A stretch of DNA of 53,678 nt from an uncultured Siphonobacter sp. (GCA_913774715.1 CAJYHS010000142.1:1-53678); one strand, 5' to 3'. Shown: positions 25,139-35,280, counted from the stretch's first letter. The notes: generated by a model from the letters alone, not told the origin. A program made the numbers and translations.

Positions 25139-25157
25139 CAAACATTACCTGAGTTCC

Positions 25158-26996
25158 TTACTCAACCGTTACCGACTTGGCAAGGTTACGGGGCTGATCT
25201 ACATTACAACCTCTCATAACAGCTATATAATAAGACAGTAATTGCAAAGGAATTACCGAAAGCAGAGGTGTTAGAATTTCGTGCGTAACCGGAATTTCAA
25301 TTACGTGATCGGCCATGGTTGGTATTAGCTTATCCCCTTCCGTAATTACGGCTATTACCTTGCCTTTCCGAGCTTTTACTTCCTGAATATTCGAGACAAT
25401 TTTTTCGTAAGACTGATCTTTCGTCGCAATGAAAACAACGGGCATATCCTCATCAATCAGGGCAATAGGGCCGTGTTTCATTTCAGCCGCCGGGTAACCC
25501 TCTGCGTGGATATAACTGATTTCTTTGAGCTTCAACGCTCCTTCGAGAGCCACGGGAAAATTAAGTCCACGACCTAAATAAATGAAGTTACGAGCATTGC
25601 TGAATAAGGTTGAAATCTGCTCTACCTTCTCAGCATTTTTCAGCACTTTCTCAATTTTTTCGGGAATTCGTTCCAGTTCAAACAGGAACCTGCGGAAGGT
25701 ATCTTCGTGCAAATTTCCCTTGCGACGGGCCACCGAAATAGCCATCAGAGTCAATACCGAAACCTGAGCAGTAAAGGCTTTGGTTGAAGCCACACCAATT
25801 TCCGGCCCGGCGTGAGTATAGGCTCCCGCATGAGAAATCCGGGGAATCGAAGCTCCCACGACGTTACATATTCCTAAAATGATTGCTCCTTTGGATTTCG
25901 CCAGCTCCAGAGCCGCCAGAGTATCCATCGTTTCACCCGACTGGGAAATGGCAATTACGACGTCGCCTTCCTGAATTATCGGATTACGGTACCGGAACTC
26001 AGACGCATATTCTACCTCAACCGGAATTCGGGCCAGTTCTTCAAAAATGTATTCAGCCACCAGACCGGCATGCCAGGATGTGCCACAAGCAACGATGACA
26101 ATCCGTTGGGATTTGGCAATGTCATCGAGGTAATCCCGAAGTCCGCCTAATACCAAGTGACCTTCATCAGCATTCACCCGCCCCCGGAAACAATCTTTTA
26201 CTGAACGCGGTTGCTCGAAGATTTCTTTCAACATGAAATGCTCGTAGCCACCTTTCTCAATCGCCTCCAGCTCCAGTTCAATATGCTGAATGTAAGGTGA
26301 CTGAATAATGTTCTCAATGTTTTTGATGGTTAACTCTCCCTGACGAACCATGGCAATCTGAAAATCGTCCAGGTAAATGACCTCATTGGTGTACTCAATG
26401 ATAGGTGTCGCATCTGACGCGAAAAAGTATTCCTGCTCTCCTACACCAATCACCAGGGGTGATCCTTTCCGAGCCGCAATGAGCTGATCCGGATGCTCCT
26501 TACTCATCACTACAATTGCATACGCTCCGACCACTTCCTGCATGGCCAGTCGAACGGCTTCTTCAATGGAACAATAGGTTTCTTTCTGAATGTCTTCAAT
26601 GAAATTGATGAATACTTCAGAATCGGTATCCGAACGAAATACGTACCCTTTATTCTGTAAATTCAGCTTAATAGCCCCGTAGTTTTCAATGATCCCGTTG
26701 TGAATAATGGCCAGATTCTGCGAATGCGAGTAATGCGGGTGAGAGTTCCGGTCGCTGGGTTCTCCATGGGTAGCCCAACGAGTATGGCCAATGCCCACAT
26801 GGCTGGTCAGATTTTCATCCTTCAGAGAAACTTCCAGATCAATCACTTTTCCTTTTTTCTTGTAAACCTGTAACCCGTTTTCAGTGTGCAAAGCCACTCC
26901 CGACGAATCGTACCCTCGGTATTCTAATCGTTTCAGACCTTTGATGATGAGCGGGTAAGCCTCCCGGTGCCCAACGTAAGCTACAATGCCACACAT
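25158..26996 (-). CDS. glmS: Glutamine-fructose-6-phosphate aminotransferase (isomerising)
   Basis: The 612-residue enzyme makes glucosamine 6-phosphate from fructose 6-phosphate and glutamine, the first step to UDP-GlcNAc for peptidoglycan. The N-terminal glutaminase domain begins MCGIVAYVG, so Cys2 is the nucleophile after Met removal, and includes GHTRWATHG and HNGIIENY. Two SIS isomerase domains follow, with ACGTSWHAG, AISQSGETMDT and EGALKLKEISYIHAEGY. The C-terminus LAKSVTVE is the family standard. It is monocistronic with its own terminator. No glmS ribozyme was recognised upstream. Confidence 0.98.
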   Translation of the reverse strand: MCGIVAYVGHREAYPLIIKGLKRLEYRGYDSSGVALHTENGLQVYKKKGKVIDLEVSLKDENLTSHVGIGHTRWATHGEPSDRNSHPHYSHSQNLAIIHNGIIENYGAIKLNLQNKGYVFRSDTDSEVFINFIEDIQKETYCSIEEAVRLAMQEVVGAYAIVVMSKEHPDQLIAARKGSPLVIGVGEQEYFFASDATPIIEYTNEVIYLDDFQIAMVRQGELTIKNIENIIQSPYIQHIELELEAIEKGGYEHFMLKEIFEQPRSVKDCFRGRVNADEGHLVLGGLRDYLDDIAKSQRIVIVACGTSWHAGLVAEYIFEELARIPVEVEYASEFRYRNPIIQEGDVVIAISQSGETMDTLAALELAKSKGAIILGICNVVGASIPRISHAGAYTHAGPEIGVASTKAFTAQVSVLTLMAISVARRKGNLHEDTFRRFLFELERIPEKIEKVLKNAEKVEQISTLFSNARNFIYLGRGLNFPVALEGALKLKEISYIHAEGYPAAEMKHGPIALIDEDMPVVFIATKDQSYEKIVSNIQEVKARKGKVIAVITEGDKLIPTMADHVIEIPVTHEILTPLLSVIPLQLLSYYIAVMRGCNVDQPRNLAKSVTVE

Positions 26997-27260
26997 AGTT
27001 TTGATTTGACTTTAATAGGTTAATAAAACGGGGTTGGACCGCTGCATCAGGCTATCTTTTTAACTTACGTTATTTGAGTTTGCTGACAGCTACTTCAAAT
27101 GAACACTATCCCGATTATATTCAAAAACAAATCGACAACTATTTCACATAAACCCCTAAAAATCAGACAATTGATTAATTATTTTAAATTATCATCTTGG
27201 AATAATAAAAAAATTTCAAATAGAAATCAGTACTTATTTTATAGGCCTATCTTCCAGATA
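26997..27260. other. AT-rich intergenic region between glmS and the DUF2383 gene
   Basis: No supported gene is present. A 74-codon plus-strand frame runs through the terminator at 27273-27296 and was not accepted. No -7 octamer was found on the minus strand, so the glmS promoter is not located. Confidence 0.3.
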
Positions 27261-27304
27261 ATCAACAAAAAAGGCGATTCCACGTTTGGAATCGCCCTGT
27301 TGAT
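27261..27304 (-). terminator. Terminator of the DUF2383 gene, with an extended outer stem
   Basis: GGCGATTCCA (27273-27282) and TGGAATCGCC (27287-27296) form a perfect 10-bp stem with a 4-base loop. Outer arms ATCAACA and TGTTGAT extend it. A T-run follows on the minus strand. Confidence 0.85.
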
Positions 27305-27329
27305 TTTAAAGCAGAATACTTAAAATCTA

Positions 27330-27806
27330 TTAATCTAATTTAGCGTGCAGATCACGGTATTTTTTCACTGCATCATGCGAATCTTTCAGCTTTGCTTTCT
27401 GGTTGCTGATCAGCTGGCGGATGTCAGTAGACATGCTTGCATCTGATTCCAGAGCAGTTTGGTATGCTTCCTGAGCAGCATCTTCACCGAATTCACAGTT
27501 TTCAAGAATCGCTTTACGATCCTTACCTGTGAAGGCAGCTTTTACGTCCATCCATACGCGATAGAATTTACCTGAAGTAGTCGTTTCATCGGTTGGTGAT
27601 CCACCCAGACTTACAATTTCGCGGCTTAATTCATCCCGATACGTACGACTTTCGTCTGCAAAACGGTTGAAAAGAGCTTTCAGATCTACATCTTCAAATT
27701 CAGTTTCATTTGCTGCTTTTTCGTATCCCGAAATCCGGTCATTATTAATACGTACCAGATCATTTAATACATCTACTAATTTCTCGTTTGTTACTGTAGT
27801 TTCCAT
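27330..27806 (-). CDS. DUF2383/PA2169-type four-helix-bundle protein
   Basis: The 158-residue protein is all-helical and acidic, without a signal peptide. EKLVDVLNDLVRINNDRISGYEKAA at the N-terminus, a central FNRFADESRTYRDEL and a late ENCEFGEDAAQEAYQTAL are the signature segments of the PA2169 family (DUF2383), which has a ferritin-like fold. In related genomes such proteins often respond to stress; their biochemistry is not settled. Conserved Glu and Asp/His residues could bind metal but the set is not clearly that of a di-iron site. It stands alone with a strong terminator. Confidence 0.85.
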   Translation of the reverse strand: METTVTNEKLVDVLNDLVRINNDRISGYEKAANETEFEDVDLKALFNRFADESRTYRDELSREIVSLGGSPTDETTTSGKFYRVWMDVKAAFTGKDRKAILENCEFGEDAAQEAYQTALESDASMSTDIRQLISNQKAKLKDSHDAVKKYRDLHAKLD

Positions 27807-27978
27807 GACTTATAAGTTTTTATGTGGTTGATAGACACACACTACTATTTTAAAAAAGCAGTCCTAATTAATTATCAACTGATAATCAACAACTTACAAC
27901 ATCAGTACTTATCAGCACCTGTAGAAAACCATTCCCGAACGAGTAGAAGTGGGTAATTATGATCAATATAGTTGTTAA

Positions 27979-29004
27979 CTATTTATTAATCAGCACCTCA
28001 GCGGTTTCCAGACACATTGATTCTACTTCCTCCACCATGTTTTTAGAACCGATGCATAAGGCACTACGCTGGTGTAAATTCTTGATTTCCACATCCATGA
28101 TCCGCTGTTTGCCATCCGTTGCCAAACCGCCGGCCTGTTCTATAATAAAAGCCAATGGGTAGCATTCGTATAAGAGCCGAAGTTTTCCATTGGGCGTCTT
28201 AGCCGTTGGAGGATAGAAATAAATTCCACCCTTTAAGAGGTTTCGATGGAAATCTCCTACTAACGACCCGATGTAACGCGAAGAATACCGACGTGTCCGG
28301 CAAGTATCCAGGTAACGGGTGATAGGTTCTGGGAAGTCGAGGGCGTTTCCATCATTAATCGAATATATTGATCCATTCTCAGGTACCTGAATTGTCGGAT
28401 ACGACAGGAAAAACTCCCCTAGCGAAGATTCATACGTAAAGCCATTCACGCCGTGCCCGGTCGTATATACCAGCACGGTGGAGGAGCCGTATAATACGTA
28501 TCCCGCAGCCACCTGAGCATCGCCGCCTTGCAGAAAATCGTCCATATTCACCTTCGTTCCAACGGGACTCAGGCGACGGTAGATGGAGAAAATCGTTCCG
28601 ATTGAGACGTTCACGTCAATGTTCGAAGAGCCATCAAGTGGATCAATCGCAACTACATAGCGAGCGTCGTCGTTACCCGTCATTACGATGTCTTCTTCTT
28701 CTTCAGATACAATACCTGCTACTTCGCCCCCATTACGCAAAGCCCGCATAAACCGAATGTGAGCGATCATATCCAGTTTTTGCTGCATTTCTCCCTGGAT
28801 ATTAGATGTTCCGATAGCTCCGGTCACATCCACTAATCCAGCCTTGTTGATTTCACGATTGACAATTTTGGCGGCAATGGCAATGTCACGTAACAATTGG
28901 GACAATTCCCCGGTAGCAAAGGGAAAAGCATCCTGATTACGTTTAATAAAGCGATCAAGGGTAACGCCTACGGGAAGAGCGATGGTTTCATCCAGAAAAG
29001 TCAT
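27979..29004 (-). CDS. fbp: Fructose-1,6-bisphosphatase, class I
   Basis: The 341-residue enzyme hydrolyses fructose 1,6-bisphosphate to fructose 6-phosphate in gluconeogenesis. The metal-binding signature [12 protein letters not shown] starts at Asp121, preceded by the acidic EEEEDIV segment near 101-107. The substrate-binding [22 protein letters not shown] region and the family-typical [21 protein letters not shown] follow. Length is normal for class I. It lies alone between a DUF2383 gene and an intergenic stretch. Confidence 0.97.
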   Translation of the reverse strand: MTFLDETIALPVGVTLDRFIKRNQDAFPFATGELSQLLRDIAIAAKIVNREINKAGLVDVTGAIGTSNIQGEMQQKLDMIAHIRFMRALRNGGEVAGIVSEEEEDIVMTGNDDARYVVAIDPLDGSSNIDVNVSIGTIFSIYRRLSPVGTKVNMDDFLQGGDAQVAAGYVLYGSSTVLVYTTGHGVNGFTYESSLGEFFLSYPTIQVPENGSIYSINDGNALDFPEPITRYLDTCRTRRYSSRYIGSLVGDFHRNLLKGGIYFYPPTAKTPNGKLRLLYECYPLAFIIEQAGGLATDGKQRIMDVEIKNLHQRSALCIGSKNMVEEVESMCLETAEVLINK

Positions 29005-29312
29005 AAGAGATGCTGGTTTTTGGGTGGTTGGTTATAAATAGTTTATAGAGATATGGATTTCATTTGACCATACGATTTCACGAGCAGAGCGATGAAAAGC
29101 TCAAACCCAGTTGATTTCTGCGAACAGAAATAACCCTGATCGATTTATTAAAAAAATTAAAGAATAATATGCAGGAAAGAGGCTAAGAAATGCTGATTAT
29201 AAGACGTTTAAACAAGAACTCAACCCTTGCTTTTTCTAAGAAAAATCTAATGCTTTTTTTACAAAAACTGATACTTCCAAGAATTTCAATGGCAATTTGG
29301 AAGCTTTCTCAA
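29005..29312. other. Intergenic region between fbp and the EamA gene
   Basis: No gene is seen. Two small palindromes occur: ATTTCTG/CAGAAAT at 29114-29131, and TTTTTCT/AGAAAAA around a single base at 29231-29245. The second lies downstream of the EamA stop, but its position gives weak support as a terminator. Confidence 0.35.
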
Positions 29313-30230
29313 CTATTTTTTCTTCCAGGCAATTAATACTCCTCCACTGATAATCAAAGCGATACCCAAGCTCATAATGAAAGAAGGAAGCGGGTCGCCG
29401 AGGATGATGCCGAAGATGAGAGAAAAGACAATATTAGAATAACCAACGGCCGAAACACGGCCTGCTTTATCCATGCTCAGGGAGCGGGTCATGCATAACT
29501 GAGCGAGTAAGGCGGCTAATCCCATGAGCAATAATACGGCCCATTCCCAGCCTTGAGGCCATTCGAAACGGCCAATCAGCCAGTGGTTAACGTCCGGTAA
29601 TAGGCTACCCGCAATCATGGAAATAGCCGGAAGTATTAATCCCGACAACATAAAGGAAAGAACGATGGCTCTGGTATCATAGTAGCGATTTAATCCACGA
29701 ATGGACAGATAAGAGACGGCTGTGAGCAGAGCACAACTCAGTCCAATCAGGTGCCAGCGTAAAGGCATGGTCACGTCCGGACGGAAAATCAACAGAATTC
29801 CCAGAAAGCCCATTCCAATGGCCGACCATTCCCGACGATTCAGTTTTTCGCCAAAGAATAGAAACGAGAGAATACTCAGAAAAATCGGATAGGTGTATTG
29901 ATACGCCGAGGCTGTTCCCAGGCTAAGGGTCCGAACGGAGTAAAAGAGCATATATAAGGATGCCGTTCCAACCACGCCCCGAAAGATTAACAACAGCGGC
30001 TTACCACCGGGCTGTTGCATGGGTTTCTGCTTTAAACTGATCAGGATTGAGATCACTCCTACGACGTTTCGGAAAAACACCAGTTCAACGGCCTCAAATC
30101 GCGAACTCAGTTGTTTGGCCATCAAGGTCATTCCGGCAAATAAAAGCGAAGCCAGTAACATTAACCCAACGGCTGAGGATGTGTACCGTTGGTAAAATGT
30201 TTTTTTATCAGGCGTAACAGTCTCTATCAT
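29313..30230 (-). CDS. EamA/DMT family transporter
   Basis: The 305-residue protein has about ten membrane helices in two EamA repeats (about 15-145 and 158-300). Typical features are EAVELVFFRNVVGV after the first helix and SAYQYTYPIFLSILSFLFFGEKL at the end of the first repeat, with a matching YSNIVFSLIFGIILGDPLP in the second. Substrates of this family are diverse small metabolites and cannot be assigned here. It lies 36 bp after the AI-2E-type gene on the same strand and is probably co-transcribed. Confidence 0.88.
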   Translation of the reverse strand: MIETVTPDKKTFYQRYTSSAVGLMLLASLLFAGMTLMAKQLSSRFEAVELVFFRNVVGVISILISLKQKPMQQPGGKPLLLIFRGVVGTASLYMLFYSVRTLSLGTASAYQYTYPIFLSILSFLFFGEKLNRREWSAIGMGFLGILLIFRPDVTMPLRWHLIGLSCALLTAVSYLSIRGLNRYYDTRAIVLSFMLSGLILPAISMIAGSLLPDVNHWLIGRFEWPQGWEWAVLLLMGLAALLAQLCMTRSLSMDKAGRVSAVGYSNIVFSLIFGIILGDPLPSFIMSLGIALIISGGVLIAWKKK

Positions 30231-30266
30231 GAATGGGAAAGAAAAGGTATTGAGTCAACCCATTTT

Positions 30267-31370
30267 CTAGCCCGCTCGTTCCCAGAAACGCATCCAACGC
30301 GGAAACATCGATTGTTTCGCATCTTCGGGTTGATCGTCTCCAATCAAAATTCCCCAGGGTTCGAGCCCCTCAACCCGATCAAAAACGACCTTCATTAAAG
30401 CAATGGCCGGGATGGAAAGAAACATACCCGAGACTCCCGCCAAGGCTCCTCCAACTAATACCCCAACGATGGAAACCAGAGCATTTACTTTCACTTTCGA
30501 TCCTACAATCATAGGAACCAGAATGTTGTTATCGATGAACTGTACCACCAGAAAAACGCCCACCACGCCCAACAACACCCCGGGGTCAGGATTATTAATA
30601 AAGGCAATCATAACGGCTAAAATCGTGGCTACAATTCCTCCGATGTAAGGGATTAAATTCAAAATAGCAGCAATAGCACTGAGCATGATAGCGTATTCTA
30701 CGTTTAAAGCCAGTAATCCGATCGCATTCATAACGGCTACGCATAACGTTTCCAATAACAAACCAACTACGTAACTTTGAATTACTGCTTTTACCTGCCC
30801 GATAATTTCCCAGACTTTTTCAGCCGCTTCTTCAGCGAAGAGCGAAACGACGAATTTGAGTAACACAGCCCGGTAATAGAGTAATAAAAAGATATAAATG
30901 GGTAATAAGGCCAGCGTTCCCAAGGGTCCGGAAATAGCCGAAATGGCTCCATTACTTTGCAGGCTTTCCAACGTTTTCTCCTGCACCTGTTTTACATACT
31001 GGGCCTGCTTACCATAACTTACGCGGTATTCACTGCGAATCCAGCGACGGGCATCGCGGTAAAAGTCATTGATGTGAGCCTGAAGTTTAGGTATGTCGTC
31101 TGAGAAGTCTGCCACTTGCACGGAAATAAAAAAGCCGACCGCAATTAGAAAGGACATCGCCAAGAACAATGTCAGGCAGATAGCAATGACTTTATGAATA
31201 CCTCGTCTCATAAACCAGGCTTCGATGGGTCGTAGCAGAATGGCCAGCAAGCCCGCCAGTGCTAACGGAACAATTATTTCTTGACTAATATAGATTCCGT
31301 ACGTCAAAATGGTAAAAATGATCAGCACATGAGAAACACGGTGATACAGTGGGCGGCTGGACGAAGGCAT
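30267..31370 (-). CDS. AI-2E family (UPF0118) transporter
   Basis: The 367-residue protein has an N-terminal pair of helices, a periplasmic-like stretch (about 85-145) rich in charged residues, and a C-terminal block of helices with LNLIPYIGGIVATILAV and LVQ..DNNILVPMIVGSKVKVNALVSI patterns that define this family. Members have been linked to autoinducer-2 export and, in others, to sodium/proton exchange, so the substrate is open. It heads a likely two-gene unit with the EamA transporter. Confidence 0.9.
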   Translation of the reverse strand: MPSSSRPLYHRVSHVLIIFTILTYGIYISQEIIVPLALAGLLAILLRPIEAWFMRRGIHKVIAICLTLFLAMSFLIAVGFFISVQVADFSDDIPKLQAHINDFYRDARRWIRSEYRVSYGKQAQYVKQVQEKTLESLQSNGAISAISGPLGTLALLPIYIFLLLYYRAVLLKFVVSLFAEEAAEKVWEIIGQVKAVIQSYVVGLLLETLCVAVMNAIGLLALNVEYAIMLSAIAAILNLIPYIGGIVATILAVMIAFINNPDPGVLLGVVGVFLVVQFIDNNILVPMIVGSKVKVNALVSIVGVLVGGALAGVSGMFLSIPAIALMKVVFDRVEGLEPWGILIGDDQPEDAKQSMFPRWMRFWERAG

Positions 31371-31577
31371 GACGTTGCAGTGAAATGTGGAACCGATTAC
31401 AAAGGTTAGGTAATATAGAGGCCCAAAAGTCTTTTTTTGCGAACCTAGCCTATTTTAAATTTGAATAGAAACTCAATTTTAATTAGAAAGTTTTAAGGAA
31501 TCAATCTCGTCGAGTTTATCCGAAGAACTTCGAGGATTTTTATATCTTGCCTCCTTAAATTACTTGTTTCGAGACCA

Positions 31578-31952
31578 ATGAAAAAGCAAATTATCTTCAC
31601 CCCGAATGCTCCCGCACCCATCGGCCCTTATTCCCAAGCCATAAAAATTGACGGTAGAGTTTACGTTTCAGGCCAGATTGCAGCCGATTTAGCCTCTAGT
31701 GGAGCCGGTGTAGCCGAAGAAGCTCGTCAGGTTATGATTAGCATTGGAGAAATCCTGCACGCTGCTGGCATGAATTATCATAACATCATTAAAACCAGCA
31801 TTTTCTTAAAAGACATGAATGATTTCACCGTGGTAAATGGAATTTACGGTGAATTTTTCTCGGGCGATTATCCAGCACGCGAAACTGTCCAGGTATCTCG
31901 TCTGCCTAAAGATGTATCGGTAGAAATTTCAGTAATTGCGATGGAAGATTAA
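31578..31952 (+). CDS. ridA: RidA family enamine/imine deaminase
   Basis: The 124-residue protein is the normal RidA length. It begins with the family pattern TPNAPAPIGPYSQAIK, has RVYVSGQIAAD in the middle and ends with ARETVQVSRLPKDVSVEISVIA, where Arg (of ARE) and Glu near the end form the active site between subunits. RidA hydrolyses reactive 2-aminoacrylate and related imines made by PLP enzymes, protecting the cell. It is divergent from the AI-2E gene and ends at a strong hairpin. Confidence 0.95.
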   Translation: MKKQIIFTPNAPAPIGPYSQAIKIDGRVYVSGQIAADLASSGAGVAEEARQVMISIGEILHAAGMNYHNIIKTSIFLKDMNDFTVVNGIYGEFFSGDYPARETVQVSRLPKDVSVEISVIAMED

Positions 31953-31992
31953 GTTTAATTTTCGGTTGACCCTTTACTGCTTTCAGTTTTGA

Positions 31993-32025
31993 AAGAGCGG
32001 CCTGTGAAATTCACAGGCCGCTCTT
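31993..32025 (+). terminator. Terminator of ridA
   Basis: AAGAGCGGCCTGTGAA and TTCACAGGCCGCTCTT form a nearly loop-less perfect stem about 40 bp after the stop codon. The 3' side ends CTCTTGTATT, with only a weak T-run. Confidence 0.75.
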
Positions 32026-32201
32026 GTATTAGATCGCATTCCAATCCTCCTTACTAGCAACTTGAAACAATAGTAGTATAAAACCAGAAACACAAACCCA
32101 CTTTCAGCCGTCATTCATTAACCCAACACTTTATTCAAGTAAACACTTCACTAAGAATATACCTATCCGCTCTTAGATTCTCTATATCTTTACTCGTTTA
32201 T

Positions 32202-32275
32202 ACTGACAACTGACAACTGACAACTGACAACTGACAACTGACAACTGACAACTGACAACTGACAACTGACAACTG
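32202..32275. repeat. Heptamer tandem repeat (about 10.5 copies of TGACAAC)
   Basis: A 7-base unit (CTGACAA in one phase) repeats without interruption for 74 bases. It lies about 77 bp upstream of a lipoprotein gene. Such tracts change length by slippage. The same word occurs in one arm of the nested element at 4913-5076. The flanks 32026-32201 and 32276-32351 hold no gene. Confidence 0.95.
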
Positions 32276-32351
32276 TTAATACGTGTTAATTCATTCTTAA
32301 TGCACTACTATTCAGTTACCTTTGGCTAGTCAACCTTAGTCCGCACTAGCT

Positions 32352-33149
32352 ATGAAACCTCTCCTCTACGTATTCCTATTTTTAGCCAGTACTGCCTGCA
32401 CAAAGTCTACAATCCGACTTCAATCACTCAATCCCGATACTCACCAGGAAGACGGTTTGCAAGTAGCCCGGCAACTTGGTCAGGATTTGAAAATAGTCAC
32501 CTCCTTCGAAAGTGTATACCTAAGCCGTCAACGCGGAGCCAAAATTGAATACCTCATTTTTGATACTGAAGTAACCAACCTCAGTGAACATCCTATTGAA
32601 ATTAAGCCCAGTGATTTTGAAATTTCGGCCTTAGATGGGAAAAAGAATCTGCTTCCCTCTGCAGCCGATTACTCGGGAGCCTGGAGCCGAAAAGCCCTGG
32701 ATCCCGATCAGGAACTCATTCGGGTGGATCGTCAAATGCAGCAGGAGCAGAAAGTACTGAAATTCAATAAAGTGTTTAATACGGTACTTTTAATTGGCTT
32801 AGTCGCTGCTGATATCTCCAACCAGACGAATAACCGTCAGAGTTACCGAGAATTTGCCTCCAAGAGTGTTAGCATCGCCAGCGGATGGCAAACCTTAGCC
32901 ATTAAACGAGTAGCCGATCATCAGCGGTTTGCCAACCGGATGGACCAGCTCAGCTGGGAAAAAGGAAATTTCCAGCAGGAAACCTTTCGAAAAACGGTTT
33001 TAAACCCCGGAGAAGCCTTACGAGGAAAAGTCTTGCTGGAATCTAATCGAGATGCCGCTTTTTACCGCATGGACTATCCTGTTACTCAACAACCCATTTC
33101 GTTCCTATTTGAACAGAAGCTGATTAAAGAGAAGAAACGTCGTCGATAA
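32352..33149 (+). CDS. Hypothetical lipoprotein
   Basis: The 265-residue protein begins with a lipoprotein signal ending S-T-A-C (Cys16). The mature part has a beta-rich section (about 45-95; EYLIFDTEVTNLSEHPIEIKPSDFEI), a hydrophobic segment at about 138-155 (FNTVLLIGLVAADIS), and a C-terminal section (LNPGEALRGKVLLE) reminiscent of DUF4352-like extracellular beta domains. It ends in a basic KEKKRRR tail, unusual for a secreted protein. No family was recognised with confidence. The heptamer repeat upstream may affect its expression. It ends at a bidirectional terminator shared with rny. Confidence 0.75.
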   Translation: MKPLLYVFLFLASTACTKSTIRLQSLNPDTHQEDGLQVARQLGQDLKIVTSFESVYLSRQRGAKIEYLIFDTEVTNLSEHPIEIKPSDFEISALDGKKNLLPSAADYSGAWSRKALDPDQELIRVDRQMQQEQKVLKFNKVFNTVLLIGLVAADISNQTNNRQSYREFASKSVSIASGWQTLAIKRVADHQRFANRMDQLSWEKGNFQQETFRKTVLNPGEALRGKVLLESNRDAAFYRMDYPVTQQPISFLFEQKLIKEKKRRR

Positions 33150-33152
33150 ATG

Positions 33153-33183
33153 AAAAGAGCCTCGCTAGACACGAGGCTCTTTT
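33153..33183. terminator. Bidirectional terminator
   Basis: AAAAGAGCCTCG and CGAGGCTCTTTT form a 12-bp stem with a 7-base loop between the convergent lipoprotein gene and rny. Confidence 0.9.
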
Positions 33184-33202
33184 TATAACTTATCTACAGA
33201 TC

Positions 33203-34774
33203 TTATTTCGCATACGCTACAGAACGCATTTCCCGAATCACGGTCACTTTAATCTGACCCGGATACTGCATATCTTTCTCAATTTTCTGAGAAATATCGT
33301 AACTTAATTGACTGGCTTTTTCGTCCGTTACATTGTCTGAATCAACAATCACGCGTAACTCACGACCTGCCTGAATGGCGTAGCATTTATCAACACCGTT
33401 GAAGTTCAAGGCCAGTGCCTCGAGGTCTTTCAGACGCTGAATATAACTTTCCATCATCTCGCGGCGAGCTCCGGGGCGTGAACCACTAATGGCATCACAA
33501 ACCTGAACAATCGGCGAAATCATGCTGGTCATTTCAATCTCGTCGTGGTGAGCACCGATGGCGTTACACACTTCGGGATGTTCCTTGTACTTCTGAGCCA
33601 TTTCCATACCCAGAATGGCGTGGGGTAACTCAGGTTCTTCGTGCCAGACTTTTCCAATATCATGGAGTAAGCCCGCTCGTTTGGCCAGTTTTGCATTCAG
33701 TCCTAACTCAGAAGCCATCGTAGCACAAAGCTTGGCTACTTCGCGAGAGTGTTGCAGAAGGTTCTGACCGTACGAAGAACGGAAACGCATCCGACCCACC
33801 ATCTTGATTAACTCAGGGTGTAAGCCATGAATGCCTAGGTCGATTACCGTACGCTCACCAATTTCAACGATCTCGTCTTCAATGTTTTTCCGCGTCTTTG
33901 CGACTACTTCCTCAATCCGGGCGGGGTGAATCCGGCCATCCTGAACGAGGCGGTGTAAGGATAAGCGGGCAATTTCCCGACGAACGGGATCGAATCCTGA
34001 AATAACAATGGCATCTGGGGTATCATCGACGATAATCTCTACCCCAACCGCTGATTCCAGCGTACGGATGTTACGACCTTCCCGACCAATGATTTTACCT
34101 TTAATATCGTCAGATTCGATATTAAACACTGAGACACAGTTCTCAATGGCCTGTTCAGCTGCGGTTCGCTGAATGGTTTCAATTACGATCTTTTTCGCTT
34201 CTTTGGTAGCCGTTAGTTTAGCTTCCTCCACGATGTTTTTCACATAACTGGATGCCCGTGTTTCGGCTTCAGCTTTCAGATTATCTACCAGTTGCTGACG
34301 AGCTTCTTCGGCAGTTAAACCCGCGATGCGTTCGAGCTGAGCAATGGCATTCAGACGAGCTTTTTCAGCCTCTTCTGTTTTTTTCTTGATCGAGTCCTGC
34401 TGTTGAGTAACTTGCTGTCTTTGTTTTTCCAGCTCGTCTTCTTTACGCTTGGACTGTTCACGTTGCTGATTAATCTGACGTTCGAAGTCCTTTAATTTTG
34501 CTTCGTTCTCCTGAAGAATACGCTTGCGTTTATTCGTTTCTTCTTCGAACTCACTTCGGCGTTTCAGGAAATTTTCTTTTGCTTCAAGAATCCGCTGATT
34601 CTTAATATTCTCGGCCTTTTCCTCCGCGTTTTTGATAATGTCTCCTGCTCTGATTTCGGCTTCGGCATCCCGATCTTTAATCGTTTTTCCTAAAAAATAC
34701 CGAGTTATCAAAAACACTATTGTCGCAGTAACGAGGGTATCGAGCAAATACGATAGAACATTACTATCCTGCAT
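33203..34774 (-). CDS. rny: Ribonuclease Y
   Basis: The 523-residue membrane-anchored endoribonuclease begins bulk mRNA decay. In order it has an N-terminal membrane helix (about 8-25), a long coiled coil (about 35-170, rich in Glu/Lys/Gln), a KH RNA-binding domain with [17 protein letters not shown] (about 222-240), and an HD domain with LLHDIGKV (near 369) and the later HHDEIE. Length and layout match the family. It is last in a minus-strand series pheT, coiled-coil gene, zapA, rny, and ends at a strong terminator. Confidence 0.97.
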   Translation of the reverse strand: MQDSNVLSYLLDTLVTATIVFLITRYFLGKTIKDRDAEAEIRAGDIIKNAEEKAENIKNQRILEAKENFLKRRSEFEEETNKRKRILQENEAKLKDFERQINQQREQSKRKEDELEKQRQQVTQQQDSIKKKTEEAEKARLNAIAQLERIAGLTAEEARQQLVDNLKAEAETRASSYVKNIVEEAKLTATKEAKKIVIETIQRTAAEQAIENCVSVFNIESDDIKGKIIGREGRNIRTLESAVGVEIIVDDTPDAIVISGFDPVRREIARLSLHRLVQDGRIHPARIEEVVAKTRKNIEDEIVEIGERTVIDLGIHGLHPELIKMVGRMRFRSSYGQNLLQHSREVAKLCATMASELGLNAKLAKRAGLLHDIGKVWHEEPELPHAILGMEMAQKYKEHPEVCNAIGAHHDEIEMTSMISPIVQVCDAISGSRPGARREMMESYIQRLKDLEALALNFNGVDKCYAIQAGRELRVIVDSDNVTDEKASQLSYDISQKIEKDMQYPGQIKVTVIREMRSVAYAK

Positions 34775-34863
34775 TTCTCTGTATGGTTATATTATAGTGA
34801 AACCAAACAGTCCTCTTCCGGAAGCCGTCAAAAGTGAAGAATCAAGAGTTATTCCATGCTTAA

Positions 34864-35145
34864 TCAGTTCCTTAATACTGGACTGACTAATTCATCCATC
34901 ATTTCGAGTTGGGCGAAAGCTTGATGCTGTAATGCGTTCAGTTTCAGGTTAGTAACCATGCAAAAAAGCATCACACGCGTCATTCTCTCGTGCATACTAT
35001 GCACATTTTCCTTCTCAAGTAATTGTTGCATTTGCTGATTCAATAATCTGGCTGCTTCCCGAACGTAGAGTTCATCCTCCTTCGGGATATTCATTTCATA
35101 TTGAGTGCCTGCTAGCTGTATGTGGATGGTACGGTTAGTTCCCAT
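34864..35145 (-). CDS. zapA: Cell division protein ZapA
   Basis: The 93-residue protein matches ZapA, which cross-links FtsZ filaments at midcell. The N-terminal beta part (IHIQLAGTQYEMNIPKEDELYVREAARLLNQQM) is diagnostic, followed by a long C-terminal helix for dimerisation. It lies 89 bp before rny and 278 bp after a coiled-coil gene. That order fits a conserved cluster in related bacteria by recollection. Confidence 0.9.
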   Translation of the reverse strand: MGTNRTIHIQLAGTQYEMNIPKEDELYVREAARLLNQQMQQLLEKENVHSMHERMTRVMLFCMVTNLKLNALQHQAFAQLEMMDELVSPVLRN

Positions 35146-35228
35146 GCAATGGTAGTTATGGCTTATAATCGCTCTAACTGCATTTTTCTTCGGTCTTTTA
35201 ATCGGCTGTGGGGCCGGTCAGATGGCCT

Positions 35229-35280
35229 GTATTACAATCTAAACTTTTACAAGTTTAGTACTTTAAAATGAAATAATACA
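35229..35280. other. Nested inverted repeats upstream of zapA, possible structured RNA
   Basis: TGTATTA (35229-35235) can pair with TAATACA (35274-35280), enclosing a perfect hairpin CTAAACTT-TTAC-AAGTTTAG (35239-35258). This lies in the otherwise gene-free 278-bp gap between zapA and the coiled-coil gene. It may be a leader structure or part of a small RNA; strand and function are not known. Confidence 0.35.

Noticed and set aside
26997-27098. glmS ribozyme upstream of glmS
   Set aside because: The 5' region is short and AT-rich without the expected pseudoknot pattern, and this ribozyme is typical of Gram-positive bacteria.
27099-27323. Plus-strand 74-codon frame downstream of the DUF2383 gene
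   Set aside because: It runs straight through the intrinsic terminator at 27261-27304 and has no family features.
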